From Paragonimus skrjabini miyazakii (Eukaryota > Platyhelminthes > Trematoda > Plagiorchiida > Troglotrematidae): 64,000 nucleotides of DNA. Both the position numbers and the translations under genes were made by a program. Within the stretch, counting starts at the first letter, position 1; each line of letters begins with the position of its first letter. The notes beneath the pieces were generated by a model. The model was not told the DNA's origin, did no database searches, and worked only from the letters and a program-made list of their open reading frames with translations. The stretch spans positions 22,426 through 86,425 of the forward strand of contig JTDE01000206.1 of NCBI GenBank assembly GCA_014338405.1. Direction: 5' to 3'. Shown in pieces: positions 52,567 to 63,360 of the stretch.

Positions 52567-52963
52567 GATGTTCATTTTTTTAAAATCTTTCATGCCATAT
52601 AAGACGATTTGCGTTACTAAGCATCAACTACCTTTCATAATAGCAAGAAAAATGTACATTTAGGACACCCTTGGTTAGTACATTGTAGGCCGATGGCTTG
52701 CAGTCGTAAGAAACCAAACATTTACCTGTAAATATTTGCATTGTTTTTCAGTTTTAAAACTGCCTAAGAAAGCTATACAACAGATAGAAAGTCTCATCTG
52801 TCTTACTCCCCAAAGACTTACATTTGTAAATCTAAACACATACTCACACATGGTTAAGTTTATCCATGAACATAGGTTGATTATTTCACGTTGAGTGGTC
52901 GGTAGATACGAGTCAGTTAAATTCGGACGGAGTGACGATAGAAGTTTTCTAACGTATACCTAC

Positions 52964-53009
52964 CGAACACTTGTCTGAGGAGCTGCGTACTATTAGACAC
53001 CGAATGAGT
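52964..53009 (-). CDS. ROR: Proposed 46-nt microexon of the ROR gene (N-terminal half of CRD)
   Basis: A very strong pyrimidine tract (minus strand, 53040-53012) ends in GCACAG at 53010. After 46 nt a GTAGGT donor starts at 52963. Read in phase 0, the exon gives THSVSNSTQLLRQVF plus one base, which completes a valine codon with the next exon. The joined text, NSTQLLRQVFVLKLTALQPL then REDC, has the alternating-leucine helix that precedes the third cysteine in Frizzled/ROR domains. Phase matches both the proposed upstream exon (ends phase 0) and the CRD exon (enters phase 1). Against it: so short an exon cannot be proved by sequence alone, and another reading frame is also open across it. Confidence 0.58.
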
Positions 53010-56000
53010 CTGTGCAAAAAGCGGGAGAAAAACGGACGACACCATTCACACGCTGGAAACACAATTATACGATCTGTTGATAACGAAGTCCATCCTAGAT
53101 AAGTATGTAGTATATGCGTGAAGTTCAGGTAAATATAGACGATGGAAGGCAGGTCATCAAAGAATATCACCAACGACAGTAAATGTCATAAAATTCATTA
53201 AGTATTACTCACTTTTTGGTTCCTCAAAGTGTTTATCCATGTAAAGCATACTGAAATAGTAACAAGAAAAATTGAAATATAGAAACCCACTGTAATCAGT
53301 TAGAAATGCTTAACAGCAAAAATGGTAATGTGTACTTATCATACATCTTGTAAAGGTACTGTTAAATAATGAAGGCAATGGCTACATGCCAGCTGGCTTA
53401 GAGGTACTAAGTGTACATTCATGGTACCGGGACCTGGTGATTCTACGGTCAGCTACACAGTCACATATATTCCTAACCAATCATGGGCTGACAACTGTAG
53501 CGATAGCAGTACGGTACATTATCCCGTTTTATCGTAAGATTTAAATTGAGATTAAACAAAACAGCATCTTTTTATCTCCCATCTCATCAAGATTGGTTGC
53601 GGGAACGATAAAGCCTAATAATGCTACCCGCAGACGATGAACGGAGGTATCGGTGAATCCATCAAAGTTATAAGCAAACATTAGTTGATGCTTAATCAAC
53701 GTATCCATGTAGATAAACATCATTTTCAGATAGTTCGTTAGATAGTAGCAATTGAGTTTCGAGCAAAATCCAGTTGAGTGTGCCTAATACACGAGTTTTA
53801 ACATACCCTCTTCAACATGTGCTGTCATGCACGTACAGCTTGCCTAATAAGTTTCCCCACAAGCCCTTTCCATTAGGCTGTCACTTTGCCTAATACCTTT
53901 TCTCATTCGACCAGGAAATCAGCGGCCGGAGGCACTCCCTTCATAACCGACGTAGTTGATGATGCAAACGTTGTGCTGATGGTACGTTCTGTATGTCATA
54001 ACAGCCGCACTAGTGTTTGCTGTGTAACGTGGACAGCATCACCACAAGCATCATACGTGCGTAATCGCATCCTCACTCTCATGGTGATCACATTACCCGA
54101 CTGGACAAAACGTACGCACAACATCGAGCTGTGAAAGCACTTAGCCGGAGAACTGTTTTGGGCGAAACCACGTAGCGTGTCAACAGTTGTTTTGGGAGTT
54201 TCAACGTCTCGAAAGTGTGCATCTATAAGAACGAGCTTGACAAGCATATCATGATAGTGTACGTGTGTTGGTGCGTGCCTGTGGGAATCCAGTAAAAGCA
54301 GGAATATTTGTAAAATACCCTTGTAGATCGTTCGACCACGTAGACGTTATTTTTCGAAGAGTTCCTAACTTCGCAGGCACGTGTGAAAGGTGTGTCATGT
54401 GTGTGTGACAGGGAGGTGACCAATTAACGGAATGCTTCTCTAAATGGAACTTTTGTTAAGCGCTTTGTCATACTAATGGAGTGCATTTTCGTTGTCCCGT
54501 TTTGTAAGTGTTTTCGTGTGTAGAGCGCTGGTTGAAGAGTCACAGAAAACAGTAACCAATTGTGACGTTGTAGAATACATAGAGGAGCAATCAAGTAAAC
54601 TAATAATGGGAGAATCGGTTGTTCGTTATGTAATGGGCAGGATGTCACCTATGACAACTCTATTTAAAGTCATAATCAGGCCTATTGGTTCTCGGTTAAT
54701 CAGACGGTAAAGTCGTTAGATAATGTACTAGACGAGAATTTTAACCCAGTCTTCACATTAACTATAGTGACTTACATGATCAAGAGCGAACATAGATATT
54801 TGTGGTATAAGAACATCGCACATTATTTGTCCTTGTCGTTTAGACAGCAACGTAACTGTAGCCGAATTTGGCTCCAACAGATTGTCAAAAGATCCAACCT
54901 GTTGAAAGCCGCTTGGTCAAAATGTGGACAGAATATGCACAATATAACATAACTTTGCTTTTCGTTCATCAATCCTGACACTTGCATTATACATCATAGG
55001 TAATTTTTATCGACGTTGTAAAATACTTGGAACGGAATTATTTTGAGTACTTTCATGTCTGTTTGGCTTCGAACGGACTACACAAAAATGATAAATATAC
55101 TAAGTGTTCATTCCACCATGCAAACGATTATTTTTTTGCAAGTGGTCGTGGATGGCAACCGCGTCTATACAAAGAACGTTGTATTTTTAACCGCCTAGAA
55201 AACTTCCGTGCTTTCAATAGTAGTGGACACAATATTAGACGGTTGACGAGCCACGTTAAATCCGTATTGTAGTTTGAATTTGATATTGAAAATATTATTG
55301 GTCTTCCTAATGGATCATGTACTCATTCTCCCGTCATACAATGCTAACCTTCTAGACACAATAAAATCTAGGATTGTTGATGAATTAATGGGGTAAGCAT
55401 TTCTAGTTAGCTTGGAAAGTCAACCTTTTCTTGTGTTTGTGTCTCAGAACATGACCTAATCGTTTTGCTGTCTGTCGCTTTGTTAGTCAACATGTTTTTT
55501 GATCCACACAATATTTTTTCTATAGTTCCTTGGAAGGAAGGTGCAACTTTGGTAAGGTTACTCGAGCACAATTCTGAATCTGGTGGTGTTTTTTACGACC
55601 CAGATCATTTTTAGTTAGCAGATAAGTCATTTTCTGTTATGATGAATCATTCCGATTCATTCTTTGTTCTCGTGAGATGTCCACTCTGAGTATGTCCCGT
55701 TCACCAATTCAGAAGCGTCCGGTGTTAGTTGAACAAACAACCTCGCACACTGGTTGAGTCACTGCCCGAACTACATGTTTGTGAATTGACTGCGATTCAA
55801 CGTTTTGCAGAAACGTTTATCGTTTTAGTTGCATGTCCGTATTAAACAACCCAGATATGACTAAGAATCTGTAAACAGATAAGGAAATCTTCTACGTCCA
55901 ACTTCGGGCTAAATAGCTAAATCTTTTAGATCTTTTTATGTTGATTACCTACACAACCCTGTTAACTCATTTAGACATGTTTACGAACAAACTGTGATTG

Positions 56001-57228
56001 GTTATGTGACAAAATGCATTGATTCAGTAGAAAATAGTGAACAACGAATTTACATGCAACTCAGTGTGGTTGGTCAACGTGATGTAAATTGGCACCATTC
56101 GGTTTGACTCATTAATGATACTAACACTGTTTACACAAACCCGATTAGAGCGGGACCCATACACTACACCCTAGTACCGGCTTACAAACGGCGGCTGTAA
56201 AATAATATGAATGGATTCACTCATTCCAGGGCTTGTTGCAGATATATATCAGTAACACAGTTGTAAAGTGTAACCAAATCACCCAATAACAGGAGGTGAT
56301 AAACTTGAATACTTGTACATTGTGACCAGCCGGATACAGTTTCAGTTTTTCGTACTTGACTTAAGAAACCGCTATTTGCGGTTTGGGAATTATCATCTCT
56401 TCAGTAATAAACAACTACACGCTCAGTATGACTGGTAAAGCCGTCGGACCCGACCAGATCTCCCAAATTTTGAGGGATTACCTGACCTAAGCACACTGGC
56501 CGACAAAACCGTGGGTTAAGATTGTAATCTTGCCACAGCTCACCGGTAACACATTTTTGCCACAAGTTGATATTTTGCCTACATGTCTGTGAAGTCGGAG
56601 TGATGGATACCAGTCCATTCGCAATTCTAACTAATGAATAAAAATGGGCAATGTAGCCAGTTCATAGAATCTGATCGGAAACTTCGATGACAACCTTTAA
56701 CATCCAGACAAAATGTCTAACTGTTGTTCATCAGCGGGCAATTTGTAACTTCGATTGATTGGTGTCGGCTGTGGCCACTGAAACTGTAAAACTACCCGAT
56801 AAATTTCATGCCGATCGCTTAATTCTAAGAAACCGCAAGCACAATTCAAATCCTACACAAGATTAGGATAGGCAGTATTAATGCAAAACCAGAATTTACA
56901 AATTCTTTCCAATGCGTGGAAGCCGACAAAATTATTGATTGTGAAAAGCGAACCATCTTCAAAAGTTTCACCAGAGATGCCTGCATTTAATCACACAGCA
57001 ACGAATGAGTAATGAAGTGATTAGTGTTCAGGTGAACGGTAGTTTCGGACGAAGTGTTTCAAGTGTCAAGGCACAAAAGGTGCTTGGGTGCATGAATGGC
57101 TGGAAACCATATTAAGGCTGGTAATACTGAGACGTCTTTGCTGACGTCGAACACGACTTGTATGCAGTAACAGGGTGAACAAATGTGGAATGGACGGACA
57201 AGCTGTGTACTATTTCAATGTATCATAC
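53010..57228 (-). other. Proposed ROR intron 3 (4.2 kb)
   Basis: Bounded by the GTATGA donor and the GCACAG acceptor. It contains one LINE reverse transcriptase shard at 56.4 kb. Frames at 53886-54134, 54492-54710 and 55027-55272 (plus) are unsupported. Confidence 0.45.
56432..56491 (+). pseudogene. Shard of a LINE reverse transcriptase
   Basis: The plus-strand frame reads TGKAVGPDQISQILRDYLT then stop. This fits the KA.GPD.I...L block at the start of non-LTR reverse transcriptases. Only about 20 codons are preserved. Confidence 0.42.
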
Positions 57229-57503
57229 TGAGGAGATCGCGACCTCTAAACTATGATCCTGGAGAGGATAAGTGACACATGGGCCGGCCTGTTTCATTGG
57301 CATCATTGTCAATGCATTACTGAAGAGAAAGACGTCCGGTCCGAGATGTTGTGTAATATCGGACGTCGGTAACAAGCCAAAAATCATTGGTTGACATGGT
57401 CTTGCTGATGCCTCCTGAGGGAACGATGGGTGGTTAACATTTTCCGATGTCAGCTCACTCCAATGTATGTTGTAACAAGAAAATCGCCACCAGATTTTTT
57501 TCA
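57229..57503 (-). CDS. ROR: Proposed ROR exon with the start of the CRD
   Basis: This is an open frame of 91 codons with base composition richer in G+C than its surroundings. The donor is GTATGA at 57228, and the acceptor is TACAG at 57508-57504 in phase 1. An alternative phase-1 acceptor, CATCAG, would start the exon at 57404. It encodes RPCQPM and, 38 residues on, AGPCVTYP. These could be the first two CRD cysteines, with a longer spacer than in vertebrates. Its phases fit the exons on both sides. The match to known ROR text is weak, so the assignment rests mainly on phase, position and composition. An Ig domain is not visible here. Confidence 0.47.
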
Positions 57504-60317
57504 CTGTACCCTCCAATCAAAGACGACTAGGGTTTTCAGTTTACTCTTCTTGCGTGGTAATTTTCCCAAAGCAGGTGTGTCAGCTTCCTATAGTGTGACA
57601 TAATTGAAATAGCTTTTTATATCCGTTTCAGTTACAGATTTCGCTTCCAACTTTCGTTTAACTTTTGTGGGCTCATCATTGTCCACATGTCGGTTGATGG
57701 CGGAAATATGTTAACAGTCATCAAAAAGACGTTGACAAACTGTTTTACTAGATAGTGGAGGGGATTGTTCAAAGGATATATAATCGTCAAAGTATGGTCA
57801 TCCCGAATCGCCGTACAGAGACCAAGTTGTCTGTCTGATCTTCGGGTTTATCCACCAGTGTCTGTTTTAAAATGATGTGGTACATCTTTATATGGTATCT
57901 TCGCACTCTCATTGCCTTCCCCTCACTAGACTTCGCGTTGCAGCCAACCTACGTGTGGTCTGTTTTGACTACGACTATACTGACCACGTCACTGCAGTTA
58001 TAATGTGATTTCCGAACGTCGTCATTCTCAAGCAAGTGTTTTCAGGCACCCTTCATCTTCGAGTCTGCCATACGAGCAGCTATTGCTTCCAAACAGCACA
58101 GCTGGGTTGCGAGACATTATCTGGAAGAAATGTAATTGAAAAAAATCCGTCTGCAGTACCATTCACGACTAGGGTAGCTACGCATTTGTAGGCAGTTCCA
58201 GAGAGCCCATTTATTCATCAAGACCTTACATGGAAAGCATGTGGACGTTTTCGACTGTCGCTTTCAGCCCTGTAAGACTGAGAACTGGTATCAGCATCAA
58301 CGCATGTAACGTTCATCCCGCATCATGCGATACTATTCAGCTGTGTCATTAAATAATAAATGATAGTAGCTGTTCAACAATTTTCTGAGAAAGAAATAAC
58401 TTAACAAGACATTCATCAGCTGTTTTGTAAGAGGCGTTTTGTACCTTTTTGCAACGCAGTCGACTGATGTTGAGATACATAATCATGGTGTCACGTGTCT
58501 GAGTTGAGACAGCAACATCCCGTTAATTCATCCCCATTACTTTCCACCATATAAACAATAGTTACGAATATAAACGAAGCTTTTTCGCCAAGGAAACATA
58601 TGTGTGAATCGACGAAGTATTGTTGCACATGACAAAGCAAGAGGGACTGCATCCTTTTATTACTGTATTTTGTTTTTCTCTCTTCAGTATCTCGATAAGA
58701 AATAAACTGACATGAAATCCGGTCTCTGAATCCACACTGAATGGAAACTTTATTGGCAACATGCTACTTGGATGATGCACAACGAATGGTTTTCATTCAG
58801 TAGACTGCTAACATCACTCCACAGCCAATCTAAGTTATATAGATCAATGAAGGTCATAAACGCAAATACTGATGTCGAAGGATTTTAGCCATGTTTTGCA
58901 CTTGGAACCGAGTAGACTTTTGTTACAAGTAGCGTTTTAATTCAACTCAGGATGAAGAATGTTCCTTGTATGATTACAGCAGGTCACCATGAAAACTGTG
59001 TTGCAATTACGTGTTGTTTGCCAACATTTTTGCTCAACATATTTAAAGGTGAGTCACAAACAAACAGAATGCACACTGAATTTGAAAAAAAAACATTTGT
59101 GTCCTCGAATTATCTCTTTCTCGGTTGAATAATTGCTTCCATCCGTTGTTCGCCTTTACTGGCGAGTTTTTGGGAGTCTAAAAGCCGTTAAACCCACAGG
59201 CTGATAATTACATCTGGGCTATCTATTGAAATCGGCCAGTTACACTTGAATCTGAAACATTTATAAAGCCGTCGACAAGCTTGGGCAAATGAAACACTTG
59301 AAGGGCTTTATGGGAATGAATGAAGGCAAATTGAGAAATGCAAGTTGATTGTACCTCCACCACTCTCCTCTCTTTCCCTTACTCCGTGTGCGCTGTGTTC
59401 ATTTGTGACTGATCGTCCAAGTTCCCCGAAATCGTCCGGTTCACTAACACCCCCTCTGTCCATCTCTGCATGCGTCTGTTCGCTTGCAGACATTCATCAG
59501 ATTACAGCGAACTTAATTTGATCGGCAAAGCACTTGTCGAGGACCGTGCACAAATCGGTTGTTTGTGGCTCAAATGCAGGTTTTGTTGTTTACGACAGTG
59601 AGACAGAAAGCTCAAGTATCTGTTCACTTCTAGTTTCACTGACTCATTCACTTTTGTAATTCGGTACATCAGCTAGCCTGTAGACAGGCCATTCGTGGCG
59701 CACTTTTGTGGCCATGGTTGGAAAAGGTTCCAGCTGAATTCTTCCGGAGTTAAATTAAATGGACTGTATGGGAGATACGTGACAAGAACATTGTCAGAAA
59801 TTACTCGCCATTAAGTCAGTGTTATTTTCAAGCGTAGTGGCATTTGGGTAACTTGCAGGATGTGTTTACATGGACTGATTAGTATGGCAATAAAAGATCC
59901 ACGAATAGTAACTCGATGGTTCAACCACTACGCCTCGATATCCATACGGTGTTGAAAGATGAACACGGTCCGTATGTGATAACGGACCTTAACAGTGGAC
60001 TTGCTTCCTAAGATAGTCGTTACCAGCTGTTATTAATGTTCACCTTGCAACGTCAGGTTTCTCACTGAAAGTACGAACTCACGTTTGAGTCCGTAACTCT
60101 CGTCAGCACTTTGAAGCCTTCAGCTTATTGCCTCGAGATATTGTAAGGGCGAAACTCGGCAACATTTTTTTTATAGATTTTGGAATTCGGGATATAAAGT
60201 AGTGATGCAACAAGAGCTGGCCTGTTGACACGGTTCGTTTCCCACAAAGTTGAACTGTTATTGGTATTTCCGCTATGCCGTCAGTAAAACTCAACCTTAT
60301 TAAGACGAACATCATTC

Positions 60318-60545
60318 AAAATCAGTCGCAACTGTCACATTATCATAGACTGTCCAGTCGGCCTAATTAAAAAAACACTAGACCCGAGTTTCGATCTTGT
60401 TAGAACTCATCAATAGTGCTTATCCTCAACACGGCCAGGACTAGAACTCCAGCCACGCTTTCATGAGGCAACCGTGTTGACCACTGCGGCATTGATGTCA
60501 TATTAGGCACGACCGAATTACCATATACAAACGCACAGCCGCATT
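60318..60545 (-). mobile_element. tRNA-derived SINE, family A, copy 8 (clearest tRNA-like head)
   Basis: On the minus strand the head reads gccgcagtggtcaacacggt (A-box region), then ggagttctagtcctggcc (B-box region) about 35 bases later, then the family core. This spacing fits an RNA polymerase III promoter of a tRNA-derived SINE. A full cloverleaf cannot be drawn. Confidence 0.68.
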
Positions 60546-61239
60546 CGCTTGTAAGCAATGCTAATGATTATGAGCTTCATGATTATGGGCAAGCCAAGAG
60601 CTGAACACATTTTTCTTGACCGAGTTTCGATTGATTGGCCCACAGCTATTGCCCAGTTAACTCGCTGATTGACACAGCCACTATGGTAGAGGTACCTTGG
60701 CTCGCTTCTCCAGCCATCTATATGTCTGTCCTCCCACCGTATGTAATCGCAGTTGCAGGTGAACAAGTCAATAAAACTACTTGTCAAGCGAACCGGTTTG
60801 AACCTCTTAAATGGTGACAAGGGCATGCTTTTAGCGTAAGTAATGAGATGCAGGTGAGCAGCGTCACGGGTTTCATGTAAACCCACATCGAAATCTCGTT
60901 TTAACATCATCATTCAATTCTTGCTTTGTAGAGTAACCCAATGAACGTTGTCTTCTTTCGTAATGTAATTTGAGTCCCATGGAGTATGCGTAATTGGCTG
61001 TGATGCTCAATGAACGTATCGTGATAGCTATTTGAACGTAACACAGTTTGCGGTAATCATAATCTCTCTTTTATTGTTTCGGCCGCACATATTTTTCTGA
61101 CTTTGTGGAATAGTGTTTGAACTATACACATATTATTATTGCTATTTATGTTACAGTAGGAAGGTGTTGATGAAGTTAAGACACTGCCCGGTCAATGTGG
61201 GTTTCTAGTGTATTGCGAGCTTCATCGGTTCGTCATTCT

Positions 61240-61750
61240 CTCTAACACTTGACACATCGAGAAAGACCATTGAATGGCTGTTCTTATATTCACACGTTGG
61301 TTATGAATGGTCAGAAACTCTTCAAGTTCATCCTGTTTTTCTGCGATTATCAGTGTAAAATCCAGTTATCTCATGTACGAAACAGACCGACAGATTGCAT
61401 CTAACGCTTCTTGTTCCAGCTTCGGCATGCAAATATCAGCAAGCAATGGAAACATCTCGCTTACCATAGCTACTTTGTCGGATTATTCAAAGCCATCAAC
61501 ACTGAAGCGAAATATGATATTTGAGAATCAGAGAAGCCATACGTTTGGAACACGGTTGAGCCAAAATATAATCACGTAACAAGTCGACTGTTTCAAGTAA
61601 GGGTACGTTATTGAACGACGACTGAGCGTCGACGTCAGTTTTTGTTTTGGATTTGCCGACCGCTTCAAGAACTGGCAGGGGTTTGTAAATGACCCGGACA
61701 CTACAGTCCGACGATTCATTTATTACAGGTTCGAGAATGTCTAACAACCA
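61240..61750 (-). pseudogene. Dead Penelope-like element reverse transcriptase fragment
   Basis: The minus strand reads DAQSSFNNVPLLETVDLLRD, then a broken stretch, then DKVAMVSEMFPLLADICM, PKLEQEAL, SYMR, stop, LDFTLIIAEKQDELEEFLTI and HNQRVNIRTAI. These follow the order of Penelope-like reverse transcriptases: D..SLFTNVP..ETI.L, then GVAMGSPL.P.LADI.M..LE, then Y.RYVDD and ELEEFL..LN..H..I.F. The catalytic Y-DD is replaced by R-stop-LDF and there is a frame break near 61490, so it cannot be active. It lies in ROR intron 2 in the same orientation as the gene. Confidence 0.82.
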
Positions 61751-62764
61751 CCTGACATGCTAGTGATATTGAGAGTTATTCATAGAAAGAGATTGTCAGA
61801 TGCGCACATCAGGCTTAGCAGTTTTTGAAATGCCATGCATCTGTGGGTTTCTCGAGAGAAACGGTTTGAAATTATGACATTTTGCCAGTGAAATGACACC
61901 ATGAGTCCACACCTGACCCATAACGCCACTCAGCAACGTCTCACTGTGTGTACCAGATGTAAGCCGTTGTAACCAATCCAGAAGCCCGATCTTTACTAGT
62001 TTTTATTTGCTCATCTGCAGCTGTGGTGACACACAGTGGGAGGACGGACAGGTAGGGGCTGGAGGCCCAAAACAGGGAGCATCTACCATAGTTGCTGTGT
62101 CAATCAATGAGTCAACCGGACAACAGCCGTGAGCCAGACAACCAAAGGTCGGCCCCTCCGATCACCGGGCCGCTGGCTCAGACCAAATACAGCCGAAGTA
62201 GCTTCATCCTACCGTGCGACTACAACGTGCAACCCGATGAAACTGCTTAATTTTATCAAGGCTTTGTCAGCCACTTGCCACAAACCTTCTTTGATTTCCT
62301 AAAAGGACATGGCAATTTCATTACGCCTACTTTTGTTTTCTTAACCGGGATCAGAGTGGGTTTGGGAAGCAATGGATATGTTTACAGCTGACCACTAGTT
62401 TTTTTACTTTTGGTGTTTCGACGTTGCAGTTGAAAAGAATGTACGAAACGAATTCATCTCACAACCTTCGTGTTCCTGTTTTGCTATTCAAATTGATTAC
62501 CTGGACAATTTATTTTACATTGTTATTTTGTGTAGTATTCTAGGATAAACTCAAATCTTGCATCCTTCTGCGTGATCCCCTATTTCACATGTTTGTGAAT
62601 TGAAAATTTTGTCTCCACCCTACCAAACGTTTTGTTGATAATATTTTTGAATGAATGAACTCCCTTGCACCTGGCCCTCTTTCTTTAAAACTCGATAGTA
62701 ATTATCTCTATGAGAATAGTGAGTTGCAAGCGATTAAACAGTGATAATTATCAAACCTGCTTAC

Positions 62765-62823
62765 CGTCTTCGACGAATGTGAGTTGCACCGTTTCTGTCA
62801 CCTCGTTTTCAAACACAATCAAA
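62765..62823 (-). CDS. ROR: Proposed small ROR exon 2
   Basis: This is a 59-nt exon between a pyrimidine-rich acceptor ending CCGAG (62828-62824) and a GTAAGC donor at 62764. It is phase 2 in and phase 1 out, exactly what the signal-peptide exon (ends phase 2) and the 57-kb exon (enters phase 1) need. It encodes LIVFENEVTETVQLTFVED, an alternating hydrophobic stretch resembling a beta-strand pair of an extracellular domain. The intron separating it from the signal-peptide exon is only 158 bp. No family motif can be claimed from 19 codons. Confidence 0.5.
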
Positions 62824-62981
62824 CTCGGTAAATAATGTTTGTGCCCAAAAGAAAAATACATACACATCTTCTATAACCACATACTATTATTGATATAAGG
62901 TATATATTTTGGTAATTTACTTATGACAGTCATTTCAAGCCAATTGTAGAAAGACACAGATTATACAATATGTTTACTTAC
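62824..62981 (-). other. Proposed ROR intron 1 (158 bp)
   Basis: Near-consensus GTAAGT donor and a pyrimidine-rich acceptor ending CCGAG, phase 2. It is very short compared with the other introns. Confidence 0.5.
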
Positions 62982-63304
62982 TTTTTTGTGTCCTCTGCTT
63001 GGTTTTGTCCCGGGGCTAGCTGTGCTAGACCGGATACCGTATGCATCGGAGCATGAATATTTACAGCACCTGCGGGAGAATAGGCTGCCACTTTGTCATT
63101 CTCCCCATCTGTTCGCTTCAGCGGACCGGACAATCCCATTACTAGATTGTGATCAATTGACAAGTGCTGTATATCGTCCCGAAGAATAGCGGTGCCCTGG
63201 TGTTGACCAGTAGCTGAAAAGGTTGGGTGTAGGGTGATGAACACCAGAAGAAGCAGTAGGAGGAGAAGGAGAGTACGGTTGCTTCCAAACCACGGTAGAT
63301 GCAT
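62982..63304 (-). CDS. ROR: Proposed first coding exon of the ROR gene with signal peptide
   Basis: From the ATG at 63304 the frame gives MHLPWFGSNRT, an uninterrupted run of nine leucines, VFITLHPTFSATG, then about 75 polar residues. This is a textbook signal peptide with likely cleavage near FSATG. The exon ends with a near-consensus donor, GTAAGT (62981-62976), in phase 2. Upstream of the ATG the frame stays open to a strong acceptor (TTTTCCTTCGTTTTTCAG, ending 63361), giving a 56-nt 5' untranslated part in this exon. Codons read upstream of the ATG are probably untranslated. The link to the kinase 45 kb away is inferred from strand, order and phase, and no transcript supports it here. Confidence 0.55.
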
Positions 63305-63360
63305 TGCTAGTTGACGGATCAGCCTATTTTCCAGGTCAACCTGAAGCACCTTCTCAGCAG
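63305..63360 (-). other. 5' untranslated part of the signal-peptide exon, after a strong splice acceptor
   Basis: The acceptor TTTTTCAG at 63361-63368 precedes 56 bases and then the ATG. It can be the end of a 5'-UTR intron or a spliced-leader trans-splice site, a mechanism known in flatworms. There is no stop in frame before the ATG, so an upstream coding exon cannot be excluded. An open frame at 63488-63682 on the same strand could supply one through a weaker GTGTAT donor in compatible phase. Confidence 0.4.

Larger units (their letters stand above)
30108..52963 (-). other. ROR intron of about 22.9 kb, no other gene recognised
   Basis: Lies between the microexon (phase 1 donor GTAGGT) and the main CRD exon. 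It contains SINE copies at 37.1, 42.6 and 43.0 kb, the second N gap, a small inverted repeat at 41.5 kb and a 23-bp tandem pair at 52.5 kb. Frames such as 45988-46314 (plus, 108 codons) have no recognisable domain. Confidence 0.55.
57504..62764 (-). other. Proposed ROR intron 2 (5.3 kb)
   Basis: GTAAGC donor and TACAG acceptor, phase 1. It holds SINE family A copy 8 and the Penelope-like fragment. A G+C-rich stretch at 62030-62240 has no frame or motif I can name and is probably another repeat. Confidence 0.45.

Noticed and set aside
57229..57415. Alternative start of the 57-kb exon at the CCCTCAG acceptor
   Set aside because: It is phase 0, while the preceding exon ends in phase 1. Only the TACAG (57503) or CATCAG (57404) acceptors keep frame.
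60518..60913. 131-codon minus-strand frame
   Set aside because: Its C-terminal end overlaps SINE family A and the rest has no recognisable domain or splice sites.
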